Assembly: GCA_900618425.1 (NCBI GenBank)
Contig: UZAN01043441.1
Coordinates: forward strand, 1-27,624
Reading direction: 5' to 3'
Origin: Echinostoma caproni
Taxonomy: Eukaryota; Platyhelminthes; Trematoda; Plagiorchiida; Echinostomatidae
DNA length: 27,624 nt
The notes under the pieces: model-generated
Databases searched by the model: none
Seen by the model: only the letters and a program-made list of their open reading frames with translations
Told to the model about the DNA's origin: nothing
Position numbers and translations under genes: made by a program
Part shown: one piece after another, positions 10,968-20,560 of the stretch
How the letters are laid out: each line of letters begins with the position of its first letter
Position numbering within the stretch: position 1 is the first letter of the stretch

Positions 10968-11244
10968 TGAGCAACACAATCTGCGCAGTTATTTTCCTCC
11001 GCGCACGCTCGCGGAGGGCATGTACATATCGAAACTACTTTTTATGAAATTACCAAAAGATTATTACTTTGTACTTTTCTCGTTTGCTTACTTTTCAGTT
11101 AGCCTGATATACAATCTGTCAATAATCGAAAGAACTTGGGACGACCCGATGCACGTATAAACTAGAAAAGTTTGAACGCCGAGTTTTTCAGATTGAAGCT
11201 GAAAGAGATCATGAGAGATACCGTGGCTGTCTGATGTAAGGAAT
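10968..11244 (+). other. Probable GPN2 3' untranslated region
   Basis: Sequence directly after the GPN2 stop. It contains a GC-rich hairpin 29 nt after the stop. No canonical AATAAA was seen close by; the nearest downstream is at 11757-11762, beyond what looks like LINE-derived sequence, so the true cleavage site is unclear. Confidence 0.4.
10996..11017 (+). repeat. GC-rich stem-loop in the GPN2 3' UTR
   Basis: CCTCCGCG (10996-11003) pairs perfectly with CGCGGAGG (11010-11017) around a 6-nt loop, in an otherwise AT-rich stretch. It differs from the histone mRNA stem-loop in stem and loop length. Confidence 0.75.
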
Positions 11245-11480
11245 GTCCCTAATACGAGAGCTTAAAGTCGTCAGCTTCAACGTCGAGCGAACTGGTGTTG
11301 CTAGTTCAACAATATGCAGGTTGACTTAATATTTAAGATATTCCCACCTCAAGTGCTCTAAATGTCCCGGTTCCGACCGTCGCTCGGCGAATGTCTAGAA
11401 TACATGCATCAAGCTCTGAGTCACATCCGTTCGACAGAGCTGATGGCCTCTTAGATAAGAGCTGCAATACTACCACCGAT
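11245..11480 (+). mobile_element. Possible RTE-like LINE endonuclease N-terminus, decayed
   Basis: The translation contains IRELKVVSFNVERTGV, close to the LKVxSFNVRTL start of RTE-type endonuclease domains. It is followed, after frame breaks, by MSRIHASSSES and DRADGLLDKS, which loosely follow the SETRIQD region of that domain. It lies upstream of, and in the same orientation as, the clearer RTE fragment at 11870-12291, so both may belong to one internally deleted copy. The match is short and broken, so this is tentative. Confidence 0.35.
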
Positions 11481-11869
11481 GAGTTAGTTCTGTATCTGCT
11501 CCAGGAGAGCCAAATTACTCTGCACACCTCAATCTTTTTTCCGGCGCGTGCAAATCCTGTAGGTTCACCGCAGAAAGCTGCTTCGGAGAATTTAGGACTA
11601 CTCTCCTGTGCTCATACTAGTTAATTATCACGTTCAAGCGTGTAAATCCGTGTTTGTCGTTTCGAGCCGTATAGAACGCCGCGGTGGTGTAGACCACCGG
11701 TAAAAAAATGCTTATTGATGGTACTTTACAGCAAAAATGAATATGAAGTCGATGTTAATAAAAGGCCACTATGTGCTTTAAGCAGATGGCTAATGAGCAT
11801 CTGGGAGGACGGACAACGCTCAGTCACACAAGGCGCTTGGTTTGGGCACCTGACTCCTTTTCACTATCT

Positions 11870-12291
11870 ACTCTTACCTCTAGTGAGGTCACTCCAGCAG
11901 CTAAACTCGGAGAGGAGCTGCCTACCGGTCGAAGCATCCCTACCAGATGAGGCTTTCTCTCGACGATGGGCGAAACGTTCGCACTTGATTAGGTAGCAGC
12001 CGGTCAATGTCCTGTCCCGCGTTCGAGTGCATGCTGCAGCTGGTCGGCCAAGTCTGCTTTATGGTACTGATTATCGGCTCTTATGGGAACGGGATAATAA
12101 CAAATTGTCGGTGGGAGAACATCGCTGTACATGTGTCTGGTGGGGTAACCGAACGAGCACTGCTGAGGTTGAACGCAAAGTCTAAGGTAATCGTGGCCGT
12201 TCACTGAAGCAGGTGATCGACCTCCATAGACTACGCTGGTTGGGATATTGCAGTAAAATCAAGGAATCGCTTTATTCTTCCAGAGGGATGA
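11870..12291 (+). mobile_element. RTE-like LINE, C-terminal part of ORF2, decayed
   Basis: One + frame from about 12007 reads LSRVRVHAAAGRPSLLYG, then LSVGEHRCTCVWWGNRTST, AEVERKV, a stop, then GRSLKQVIDLHRLRWLGY. This matches the region after the RT domain of RTE-like LINEs: KGRVYxAAVRxVLLYGxETW, FDHRCLRxIxRVxWxxRVSN and VxxLHxLRWLGHVLRM. Weaker similarity (FSRRWAKRSHL, compare NLRHLWRRRD) begins near 11950 in another frame. The in-frame stop and the loss of both ends show that the copy is dead. Confidence 0.88.
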
Positions 12292-13546
12292 ATATTCAAC
12301 AAATCACGTAACCACAGAGTGTCAACAATGATGCAAATGGGAAATATAATACAAAAATTAAAAATCGTGAAGAGGCAGCAATATCACAAAACCAATGACA
12401 TACAATTAATTATGTTTATTATTGGTTTATATTAGCCTTTTTTTACGCAGATTTGCTGCAACGAGTTCATGGTTTGTGAAAGATCTGCCAAGGTACGGCA
12501 CAGTAGATCGTCTTTTAGCCTCAATGTGTGTCTTTGCGAGTTTATAATTGGAACGGTTGAATGAATAAGGAAGGCATCGACTAAGAGTAGGATAAAGAGG
12601 ATGAAAATAATCAGATAGCATGTTGTACAGGAACTTGAGGTGGGGTGGGCCGACACACGTCCCGTGGTATAAGGCTACATATCGACGGAGACTTGAAGGA
12701 TCGGGAAATGAGTTTGCGGTCCCCTCGGTAAAAAAAACCTGGCAATATAACAGGGAACCCACAAAGCCAGTGGAGTTTAACGTAAACAAAAACCAAATAC
12801 CTTATGAGATGATTTGGAATAGAAAGTGACGTGAAGCGTGAAAAAAAACGTAAGCCTTCAGAAAAACGTTATTGACGTAGTCAGACTAGGTGGGCTTACG
12901 ATTGTTCATGTATGCAACCTGGTGTGGAACAACAATATTGAACTTTGTGGATGGGGTTTTTATTCACGTCCACCGTTAATATTAAGCCGAGAATACGAAG
13001 GACTTAGTCAGCGAGTTATTTCCTGATGGGTTTAGGATGAGAGCGAACCTCATTTTTTTATACATTCGGCAGGCGTACTGCTTTACAGGTCTAATCGAAA
13101 CTGAAGCAACAGGTCCCTGTGAAGCACTTATGTGTTCGTATAGGCAACAGTATTTATACTAGAGTGAATTTTTCTCCAAATAATAATAAACAAGCCTTGG
13201 TGAGTCTTTATAGCATTGATTTTCCTGATTCGTTTATACTCAGCAGATGGAATAACTCAGAATATACAGGATACTCCCACTTCATCAGTAGTGGTTGACC
13301 TACAGCATGACGAGTTAGGAGTTAAGTTAAGGGAATAGAACAGATTTTATTTATAACAAATTAACATTGATAATAACCAGGATGTAAAGTATATGTACAC
13401 TAATAGTTGACTGGTCTGCCCTTGTTCCTTAGGATTTTTGCGAGTCTCTTCGGCATGGAACCCAACAACTTTTTTATGAAGTCCCAGCTTGTGTGCTCGT
13501 GCAATTCTGTTTCTGTCCTCTTCACTGAGATAACGGGAACTATTGG
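12292..13546. other. Non-coding stretch up to the assembly gap
   Basis: No gene recognised. The longest frame, 120 codons on the minus strand (12427-12789), resembles nothing I know and has overlapping open frames on both strands. Next to the gap, the minus strand of 13407-13546 is open for about 45 codons, but the gap cuts it off. Confidence 0.5.
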
Positions 13547-14190
13547 NNNNNNNNNNNNNNNNNNNNNNNNNNNNNNNNNNNNNNNNNNNNNNNNNNNNNN
13601 NNNNNNNNNNNNNNNNNNNNNNNNNNNNNNNNNNNNNNNNNNNNNNNNNNNNNNNNNNNNNNNNNNNNNNNNNNNNNNNNNNNNNNNNNNNNNNNNNNNN
13701 NNNNNNNNNNNNNNNNNNNNNNNNNNNNNNNNNNNNNNNNNNNNNNNNNNNNNNNNNNNNNNNNNNNNNNNNNNNNNNNNNNNNNNNNNNNNNNNNNNNN
13801 NNNNNNNNNNNNNNNNNNNNNNNNNNNNNNNNNNNNNNNNNNNNNNNNNNNNNNNNNNNNNNNNNNNNNNNNNNNNNNNNNNNNNNNNNNNNNNNNNNNN
13901 NNNNNNNNNNNNNNNNNNNNNNNNNNNNNNNNNNNNNNNNNNNNNNNNNNNNNNNNNNNNNNNNNNNNNNNNNNNNNNNNNNNNNNNNNNNNNNNNNNNN
14001 NNNNNNNNNNNNNNNNNNNNNNNNNNNNNNNNNNNNNNNNNNNNNNNNNNNNNNNNNNNNNNNNNNNNNNNNNNNNNNNNNNNNNNNNNNNNNNNNNNNN
14101 NNNNNNNNNNNNNNNNNNNNNNNNNNNNNNNNNNNNNNNNNNNNNNNNNNNNNNNNNNNNNNNNNNNNNNNNNNNNNNNNNNNNNNNNNN
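13547..14190. other. Assembly gap (644 N)
   Basis: An unbroken run of N. Reading frames that cross it carry no information. Confidence 0.99.
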
Positions 14191-14689
14191 AATTGATAAT
14201 TATGCAGCCTAGAAACTACCTAGATTCCAGTAAACAAGATGTAAATTATTGTCGATACATAAAGCATTAAAACAAGTAATAAATATAACGAAACTCCATT
14301 TGGTCATAAAGAAAATATTTCAATGCATCACAATCGACCAGTACTTTATATGAGAGAGTTGTTCGATGTGTGGGACGAAGAATCGAATGGGATGGGGGGG
14401 GGGCGGATATAAATTGCGTTTGAGGGTTAACAAACATTTTAACCGGAGTTTAGGTAACTTGTTAAGTGATCAACGAAAATGGAAGGGTTTGGATCGAAAA
14501 AAAATTAAAGTCGCACTGAGTGGCCATTTCCGCCAGTGAGTGAGATTTTCTGGAGAACGCTGTCTGCCTTGAAGGTTGTGATCACCAACTCGAGAAAGAA
14601 GGCACAGGTGATTGCATTTGCTGACATGGTAGGGGGGGGGGAATTTTAATGTAGAGTGAGTGATCAGACCCCTAATGGCGAGTAGCTGT
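14191..14689. other. Short stretch with poly-G runs, no gene recognised
   Basis: Contains two G runs, at about 14394-14403 and 14632-14641. Faint minus-strand similarity to the end of a LINE endonuclease domain may continue from the neighbouring fragment to about 14560, but it is not secure. Confidence 0.4.
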
Positions 14690-15296
14690 CTACACAAAAG
14701 AGACTTGGAAAGTTGAGCACACCCTAATCCACATATCCATAAAGGAGACAATGTTTCGAAAACCGAAAGTGCTTACGAAACGGGCATAGGAATAATTGAA
14801 GTTACCACGAATAATGCACTCTGAGGTCACTAAATAATCAATCAATATTGATGAAAGAGTGTCCAAATTCAATAATAACATCAGATAGGCAAGAGGGAGT
14901 AGTATATACATTCACATGATTGAGTAGCCGAGGAAAGCTTAAATGTTCGGGCTTATATGGTAGCACAAGTGCATTCATATGGAGCGTATAATGAGAGAAT
15001 ACGCTTTCGGTCAGGTGATACCACTGATTTTTGACAAACGTGATACCACCACCCCGTCTTAAATAAGATACTGTACTATTGACTCGATAGCTAATGAAGC
15101 TATCCAGGTGTACTATTTCATCATGTATTCCGCTGTGTCGCCAATTTCTCAGACGCATAACCCCAGCAAGATCGAAATATTGCCGCAGTTTGGTTAGATC
15201 GGCCTCATTTACGACAAGAGACCAAACGTTACAACTGAGAATGATGGGGACACAAACGGGCGAAGGTTTGTTTCCGAAGAGCAACTCTTCAACCAA
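14690..15296 (-). mobile_element. CR1/Jockey-like LINE, decayed APE-type endonuclease domain
   Basis: On the minus strand a 152-codon frame (14838-15296) reads NVWSLVVNEADLTKLRQYF, GIHDEIVHLDSFISYRV and RRGGGITFVKNQW, then NALVLPYKPEHLSFPR and YTTPS. These follow the APE endonuclease domain of CR1/Jockey-type LINEs: NxRSLxxKxDELRxxL, SGIxDxxVHLxxYxxYRxDR, GGGVAIYV and YRSPS. In an overlapping frame, IIRGNFNYSYARF (14690-14911) corresponds to the xIMGDFNYPDIDW motif. The glutamate normally found in the SETWL motif is not visible (RLRNW there), and at least one frameshift is present. It is a dead fragment without an RT domain. Confidence 0.8.
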
Positions 15297-15589
15297 CGCT
15301 TTTGTTTTCTGTTCATCCGTTTGATTTTATTCTTTAAGATTCTCCAAAAATAGGTAGCAGCGTTACATTTCTTCCATCTAATTGGGTACTGGAAATCAGG
15401 AGTGTATTCGACCGAACAACGCATGGCTGTAGTTGCACAATGGTCGTCTTGGCAACCAAGTTGAAAGTTCAAACGAAAGACGCGAAAAACGTGGGTGTAC
15501 TGATGGTTATGCCGTGAAAAATACGAAGATGGAAAAACGGACATCGCAACCGAAATTTGAAGGCCCCGCCGTTGTTTTCATGTGTCACG

Positions 15590-15914
15590 CAAGTCACCAA
15601 ATAGGTTGCCACGGCACGCGATGTTAGCTGAGACATGAAACGGTTCGAAATAAATCAGGGACGGTCTAAATTATACCTGGCATGAAAACCCTAACCAGGA
15701 GGCTCGGTNGGTTATACAGGTACCGTTAGGGCCCCTGGATGGGAAACCCGAGATCATGGTGACCGAGGATTAGAGATACTGAATGATAAGGCTAAATAAC
15801 GTTCATGCATTTACTCACTACTCTTGCAACCCCAGTATATATGTGTTCTCTATCTTCTGTCTGACTCTACTCTCAACATTCCAATCTTCATTTTGCTCTT
15901 TTACTCGAATGGAT
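15590..15914 (+). repeat. Dispersed repeat A, copy 2
   Basis: Aligns with 4136-4466 in the same orientation over its whole length, starting at AAGTCACCAAATAGGTTGCC and ending near TTACTCGAATGG. It has an undetermined base at 15709. The two copies are about 11.4 kb apart and clearly diverged, which suggests old independent insertions rather than a recent segmental duplication. Confidence 0.85.
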
Positions 15915-16860
15915 CAGGTTTTTGAGTTAAAGGTTCCTCACCGACCTTTTCTCGACTGCTTGGTTTATTGGAATCGTGATAATGGCTGGAGAATTCCATA
16001 CAAGCCAAATACCTGGACGAATTTTAAATTTACCTGGACGTTCCACATACAATCCCAGCCACCCGGACGGGCACAGAAGTTCACCTGCACCAACCTATCT
16101 AGTACCAACTTTTTCCACCAAATGGTGNCAAATGGTGTACGGACTTAGATGGAAACCCCTATCTCTTCTCAGCGATGAATCCAAAATGACTACGTCACCA
16201 ACATCAGGAGGCATTAGATTCGAGTTTTGTTCTCCCTAGAGCTCATCAGTAGTACATATCCACTGTCCCGTCCAGGATTTGAAATCCGGACACCGCATTT
16301 TCTATATATGTCTGGATGAACTGACGATGGATTTGGTGTGAAAACGAAGTCTGAAGAATGGTTAGTCTACGTCACTTTATCCGATTATCAATCCGAACAA
16401 CGGTGGTGGATTTTGGTCCCTGATGAAAACCAAACCGAATTATCTCTGCTACCTCAGTTGCTATCCTGTATGCTCGCAGAGACGTTCCTTTAGGTCCCAA
16501 AAATGACAGCGCACAAATCTCCCAGGAGTTAGCACTTTAAGCTCCCGAGGGATGACCGCGATAATGATGGTTGACGAAATGTAGATAAATGGTGACCGCC
16601 GAGGACACGGTAACCGAAACTCTTTCTCCGTCTAATTAGGAATAAGGGTTTGGGGAAAATAGACAAATGTGGTAATTAAAACGTACAAAGACACTGATTT
16701 ATATTCAAAAATTTTGTCTCGTTCAATGGACAGAACAATTCCAGGCTCAATTCATTTAACTGTTCTCGACGTTGGATTAGCAAATTCCTGCATCTCCTGC
16801 GCAGCTACTGCCACTGGCCCTCATTCTGAAATCCAGGTTACATGATAAGGTGTAGTAATC
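15915..16860. other. Non-coding stretch, no gene recognised
   Basis: Contains one N at 16128, flanked on both sides by the same short sequence (AAATGGTG), which suggests a consensus or assembly problem there. On the minus strand near 16265-16305 a sequence resembling a degenerate tRNA B box occurs (GGATTTCAAATCC), without a convincing A box. Confidence 0.45.
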
Positions 16861-17210
16861 GGAATTGTATTGAATATAGGAATACGGGAACCCCTACCGT
16901 AATACTCAGAACAGATTAGCTTCAACTCGAAGTACGGACACCAATGAAATACACGGAGGATTGGTAGCTGCAAGGGCCAGTATTTATTCATAGAAAAAGA
17001 ACATATTTTATTGAAAACAATAAGCCATATCATTGGCTGAAGGGCCAACGTCCAATCAAGTCACCGTTTGCACCGACGCATCGCAAGTATTAGCTCTGAC
17101 GTAATGTCCACCCGGTGAACCATTGGTTCAGCTTCCTGAGCTTTGATGGATAGTGTGAAGCTGTACCTTGTCGTACTTGGAATGCGCTCATGTATGTCTG
17201 GATCAACTTA
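16861..17210 (+). repeat. Repeat C, tandem unit 1
   Basis: Aligns with 17261-17609 in the same orientation, the two units being offset by about 400 bp. Shared blocks include GACACCAATGAAATACACG, CCGTTTG(C/G)(A/C)CCGACGCATC, CAGCTTCCTGA-like sequence and GTCTGGATCA near the right end. There is no protein coding. The right end resembles that of repeat B, so C may be a divergent branch of the same family. Confidence 0.85.
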
Positions 17211-17260
17211 ACTCCCTTTCTTCAAGAGTGCCTCGCCAATCTGGCTAGACCGGTGAACTG

Positions 17261-17609
17261 CAATAGTATTGAATTTAGGTATACGAGAATCCGTACTGTA
17301 CTGCTCAGAACTGAATTTGCTCCAACCCAAATGCGGACACCAATGAAATACACGAGGAATTGATAGCAGCAAATGCTTATGTTTATTGATAGAATTAGAG
17401 CATGTTTTATAGAAGGAAATATCTCATATGGTTGGTTGAAGGGCCTCGTCTCAATTACGTAACCGTTTGCGCCGACGCATCATATGTACTAACTCGGATG
17501 TCACGTTCGTCCAGTGTACCATTGGTCGAGCTTCCTGAACGGTGATTGGATGACATGAAACTGTACCTAGTCGTGCATGGATTGCGGTCACGGAAGTCTG
17601 GATCACCAC
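17261..17609 (+). repeat. Repeat C, tandem unit 2
   Basis: Second of two neighbouring units, diverged by many substitutions from unit 1. About 50 nt of less similar sequence separates them. The short minus-strand reading frames here fall inside the repeat and are not called. Confidence 0.85.
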
Positions 17610-17804
17610 ATATATACACGATGAAGTTCCCATCTGAAATTGAATAAAGTACTCTATTACTCACATGAAATAAGTAGCCAGATTGTGATTGTTTCCAACC
17701 GAGTCATAATCCCGGAGGTTAGTGCTGAGATGAGCAGGGTCTGTGGCTCGCAACAAGCTCGCAAAGATGAGTTGTACTATATCAAGTAAATCGGACGGCC
17801 TGAC

Positions 17805-18190
17805 CAGCTACCCGGTGGCCAAGTGAATAGCATGCTTGCGATCTGACTGTGGGGTCCTGGGTTCGATCCCCAGCTATTGCGATGGGTTAATTGTTCCCTT
17901 CTGTTTCGACGGGTGGGGGTTCAGCCTTGACCTTAGAGTCGACAAAACTCCTGGGATCAGTAATGGAAGAGTGAACCGGTTCCAAAATCTTGTTCTGACT
18001 CCGTCACTTTGCCTATTTTCAAGAAGGCGTTAAACCTGTGGCGAAAACCGCCGAAGACCTAGACCTTTTCCGATCAAGCTTGAGCCAATATCTGCAATGC
18101 TTTAGCCTCAAGGCACAAACTTTTGTCATACAACTGCAAGTAAAATTACCAAGTGTAACACAGACGATATGTTGTTTTGCATTTATAAGC
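17805..18190 (+). mobile_element. tRNA-derived SINE
   Basis: The head carries an A-box-like GGTGGCCAAGTGAATAGC (from about 17813) and a near-perfect B box, GGGTTCGATCCCC (about 17859-17871), with the spacing of a tRNA-like RNA polymerase III promoter. The downstream body of about 300 bp has no protein similarity I recognise. No clear 3' tail or target-site duplication was identified; repeat B starts right after it. A functional tRNA is unlikely because the acceptor and anticodon arms do not pair well. Confidence 0.75.
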
Positions 18191-18194
18191 CCTG

Positions 18195-18555
18195 GCATGG
18201 ATCAAAGAGTGATGATGATGAAGAGAAATGACGCCAGCCAAGCTCCTTGGCATTATAGTTCTTGAACATTGGAACTTGAACCATCACTATCGATCAATCA
18301 ACAGCCAGATAGTTCAAACAGAATCCGTGTGACACGAATAACGAGAATTGCGATTGGTTGATGCTTGTTTGACCAATAATATTCCTGTTTACTCGTTATT
18401 TGATCCCACCGATTTATATGAATAAATGAATCTCTATTGGTGTGGCCTTTTCAAAGCGTCTTGATGACGGGAGATTCCAGTGTTTGATTGTTGGTACGAT
18501 TATGTGCTTCATTTGCAACTGGAATTCGTGATCCATAATATATATCTTCATCAAC
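18195..18555 (-). repeat. Repeat B, copy 1 (inverted)
   Basis: The reverse complement of this segment aligns with 21595-21945 and, in part, with 19437-19655 and 20195-20560. Shared blocks include GGATCACGAAT, AATGGGATTAAA-like sequence (GTGGGATCAAA here), CAACCAATCGC, TTCTGTTTGAACT and TTGGCTGGCGTCAT. It abuts the LINE fragment at 18560 and may have truncated it. It encodes no protein. Confidence 0.85.
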
Positions 18556-18559
18556 TACC

Positions 18560-19436
18560 ACAATTTCTTCTCCGGGTTACTGTGTATTTGTGGATGGATG
18601 TTTTTTATCCCTAGAGATGCATTCTCTTCAAACACTGCGATTTCTCCTCTATCACTTCTGGAGAAAAATCAGTTATGGTTAGCGCTGGATGTGGTATATC
18701 CTTGAGTAACAGCGGTATTAGTGGCCCGGTGTTGGCAGATGATGGTGTAAATTTGAACGTACTGACATTTTAACATTTCAGATGCCTCTGTTGCTGTGAC
18801 GTCCTGCCAAAGATAGTGCTAGAACGCCAGACTTGACTTTTTAGAAGCATGTGTGTTTGTACAACAGCTTTGGAGTGGATTTCAACTTTCGCATCAGTAA
18901 TTGTTGGTACGTCAATTTGTCCTTCGGTACCGACTTAGTGTAGTGCATTCGAAGTAGATAGCAGATATAGCACATGTTGTTGCAAGGAGATTGTTTATAG
19001 GTTCTCCATGAGATATTCCTCTGCGAAATTCTCTTCTTTGTTCTACTACGAATTACTGCTTTTTGAAAATCTGGGTAGGCAATTTGTTTCTTGGTGACAC
19101 CCTTTACTATTTTCGTAAATTCTTGCCAGGATACCAGGGTATCACAATGCTCGTTGAGGAAACCCGTTCCAAGTCTTTTGTCTAAATCTTAAGTTTGGCG
19201 TAAGCCAAAAAACGTACAATAGATAAACATGGGAATGTGCGGTAATGATACATATCAAATGCAGTTAAACAATAATACAACAGGATCACCAAGACCTAAG
19301 CGATTTATGATAAAATTTGTTTCCATCATCAATTCCTCGTTTGTTAATGCCAAGTCTAAGATGAACGATAACTGGTTGGTTTGCTCACAAAATTGTAATG
19401 TTGTAGCAATCGAAATAGTTACAAATCATGAACGCT
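18560..19436 (-). mobile_element. CR1-like LINE, part 2: end of endonuclease, linker, start of RT
   Basis: Reading the minus strand from 19436 down: LDLALTNEELMMET with LGLGDPVVLLF (end of the APE endonuclease, usual LDLVLTNEE and LGxSDHxVL). Then a linker frame of more than 120 codons with AVIRSRTKKR, SWRTYKQSPCNN and LKSTPKLLYKHTC. After a stop and a frameshift it reads NTGPLIPLLLKDIPHPALT, ITDFSPEVIEEK and LGIKNIHP, the start of the RT domain (usual LKxxxSPGxDxIxP). The rest of the RT is missing because repeat B copy 1 begins here. Together with 19656-20040 it forms one element split by another B copy. Confidence 0.87.
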
Positions 19437-19655
19437 AGAATCTTCCGTCAGCGGTTCATTTATTGAGGCCAATCAATGGGATTAAACAATGTGTAAAAAG
19501 AAATATAATTAGTCAAATGGGTATCAGCCAATCGCCATCCTTACACTTTGAGTTAAATGGCTTCTGTTTGAACTGTATGATTGTTGATGGATCGATACTG
19601 ATGACCCATGGCTCAATGTCCAGAAACTGGAATGCGTAGGCGCTTGACTGGCATC
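19437..19655 (+). repeat. Repeat B, copy 2 (nested in the LINE endonuclease)
   Basis: Aligns with the right two thirds of the other B copies: CAATCAATGGGATTAAACAA, CAGCCAATCGCC, TTCTGTTTGAACTG and CATGGCTCAATGTCC. LINE endonuclease coding sequence lies on both sides and is interrupted exactly here, so B inserted after the LINE. The exact edges and a target-site duplication could not be fixed by eye. Confidence 0.82.
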
Positions 19656-20040
19656 GTTTCGGAGGGCTGACTCACCACAATAAACTGAGTGATTTTTCTC
19701 CAAAATGGTTGTAGGAAAGTCACTGATTTAGCCAGGTTTGAACAATTTAAGTCATCCATAATGAAGCCATGTGTGAACTTTGATGGCGGAATGTGATACA
19801 TGGTTTGCAATAGTGTCTCGTTAACTGAATCTGTAAATGAAGGGGAATAGTGAATCACACCGATGAAGCTGATATCGCGTTGTGACAGTTGCACTATGCA
19901 CCATAGTCAATCAGAAGCCACACTGGGATATTTAATTCTCTCATATGGTTTTAAAAGGTGTAAAGTGGGAGTTGAAGGGTTGGGAGATGGAAACTTTAAC
20001 ACTGATTGCATAATTACTGAAAATCCTTTACGAAGTGTAA
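19656..20040 (-). mobile_element. CR1-like LINE, part 1: endonuclease N-terminal and middle part
   Basis: On the minus strand LRKGFSVIMQSVLKFPSP (near 20030-19980) matches the GGGVxLxVRKGF region. After a frame change, VQLSQRDISFIGVIHYSP, FTDSVNETLLQTM, FIMDDLNCSNL (the IMGDFNC motif, with the glycine replaced) and PFWRKITQFI follow. These are ordered as in the APE endonuclease of CR1-like LINEs. The last 94 codons are open (19613-19894), showing modest decay. Similarity may start a little farther out, to about 20095. Confidence 0.85.
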
Positions 20041-20194
20041 GTATTTGACTGAGATTTTAAGTGAGGTCGCTCCGGACACATGGCCACCAGAGGATAAGGG
20101 ATTTATCGACTTGTATGTGCATATAGAGGGGGTTTGTTTATTCTATTCAATATCGCCTGTGCTGTAGATATGTAGTGATTTTAATACGCACTGA

Positions 20195-20560
20195 ACTTGG
20201 AATACGAACCACGCAATGCGAATCACGGAATACTAATCAGGGATCAGCTATCACGTAAACACTGGACTGCACTTGCACTAGCACGCAATATTCCACGTAA
20301 CTGAGACACGAGGAAGAGGCCACGGGAATGATAGTTAGTTTCTTGGAGGAAACAATGGGATTAAATAATATGTACAAAGTAAGTCCATTGGTTATCCGGG
20401 CTTGTACCAATCGCCTTCCAGTATTGCTGGCAGCGTTCTGCTTCTGTCTGAGCCGCACAATCTCTGATTGGCTGCTACTACTCGCCTATGGTATGAAGTC
20501 AGAAGCAGGGACACGTACGCGCGTTGTTGACGTCATTCATGGGGTATGATTGATCGCATT
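20195..20560 (+). repeat. Repeat B, copy 3
   Basis: Aligns with 21595-21945: GAATCACGG, a GTAACTGAGAC/GTCACTGAGAC block, AGAGGCCA/AATGGCCA, GGGATTAAATAATATG and TTGGTTAT with CCAATCGCC. The short frames on both strands here are not called as genes. Confidence 0.82.

Noticed and set aside
12427..12789. 120-codon minus-strand ORF
   Set aside because: Open frames overlap on both strands, composition is unremarkable, no family was recognised and there are no splice or start signals that stand out.
13407..14270. 287-codon + frame across the N run
   Set aside because: Most of it is the assembly gap translated as X; only short real ends remain.
16265..16305. Fourth tRNA-like SINE head on the minus strand
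   Set aside because: Only a degenerate B-box-like sequence is present, with no A box at the right distance.
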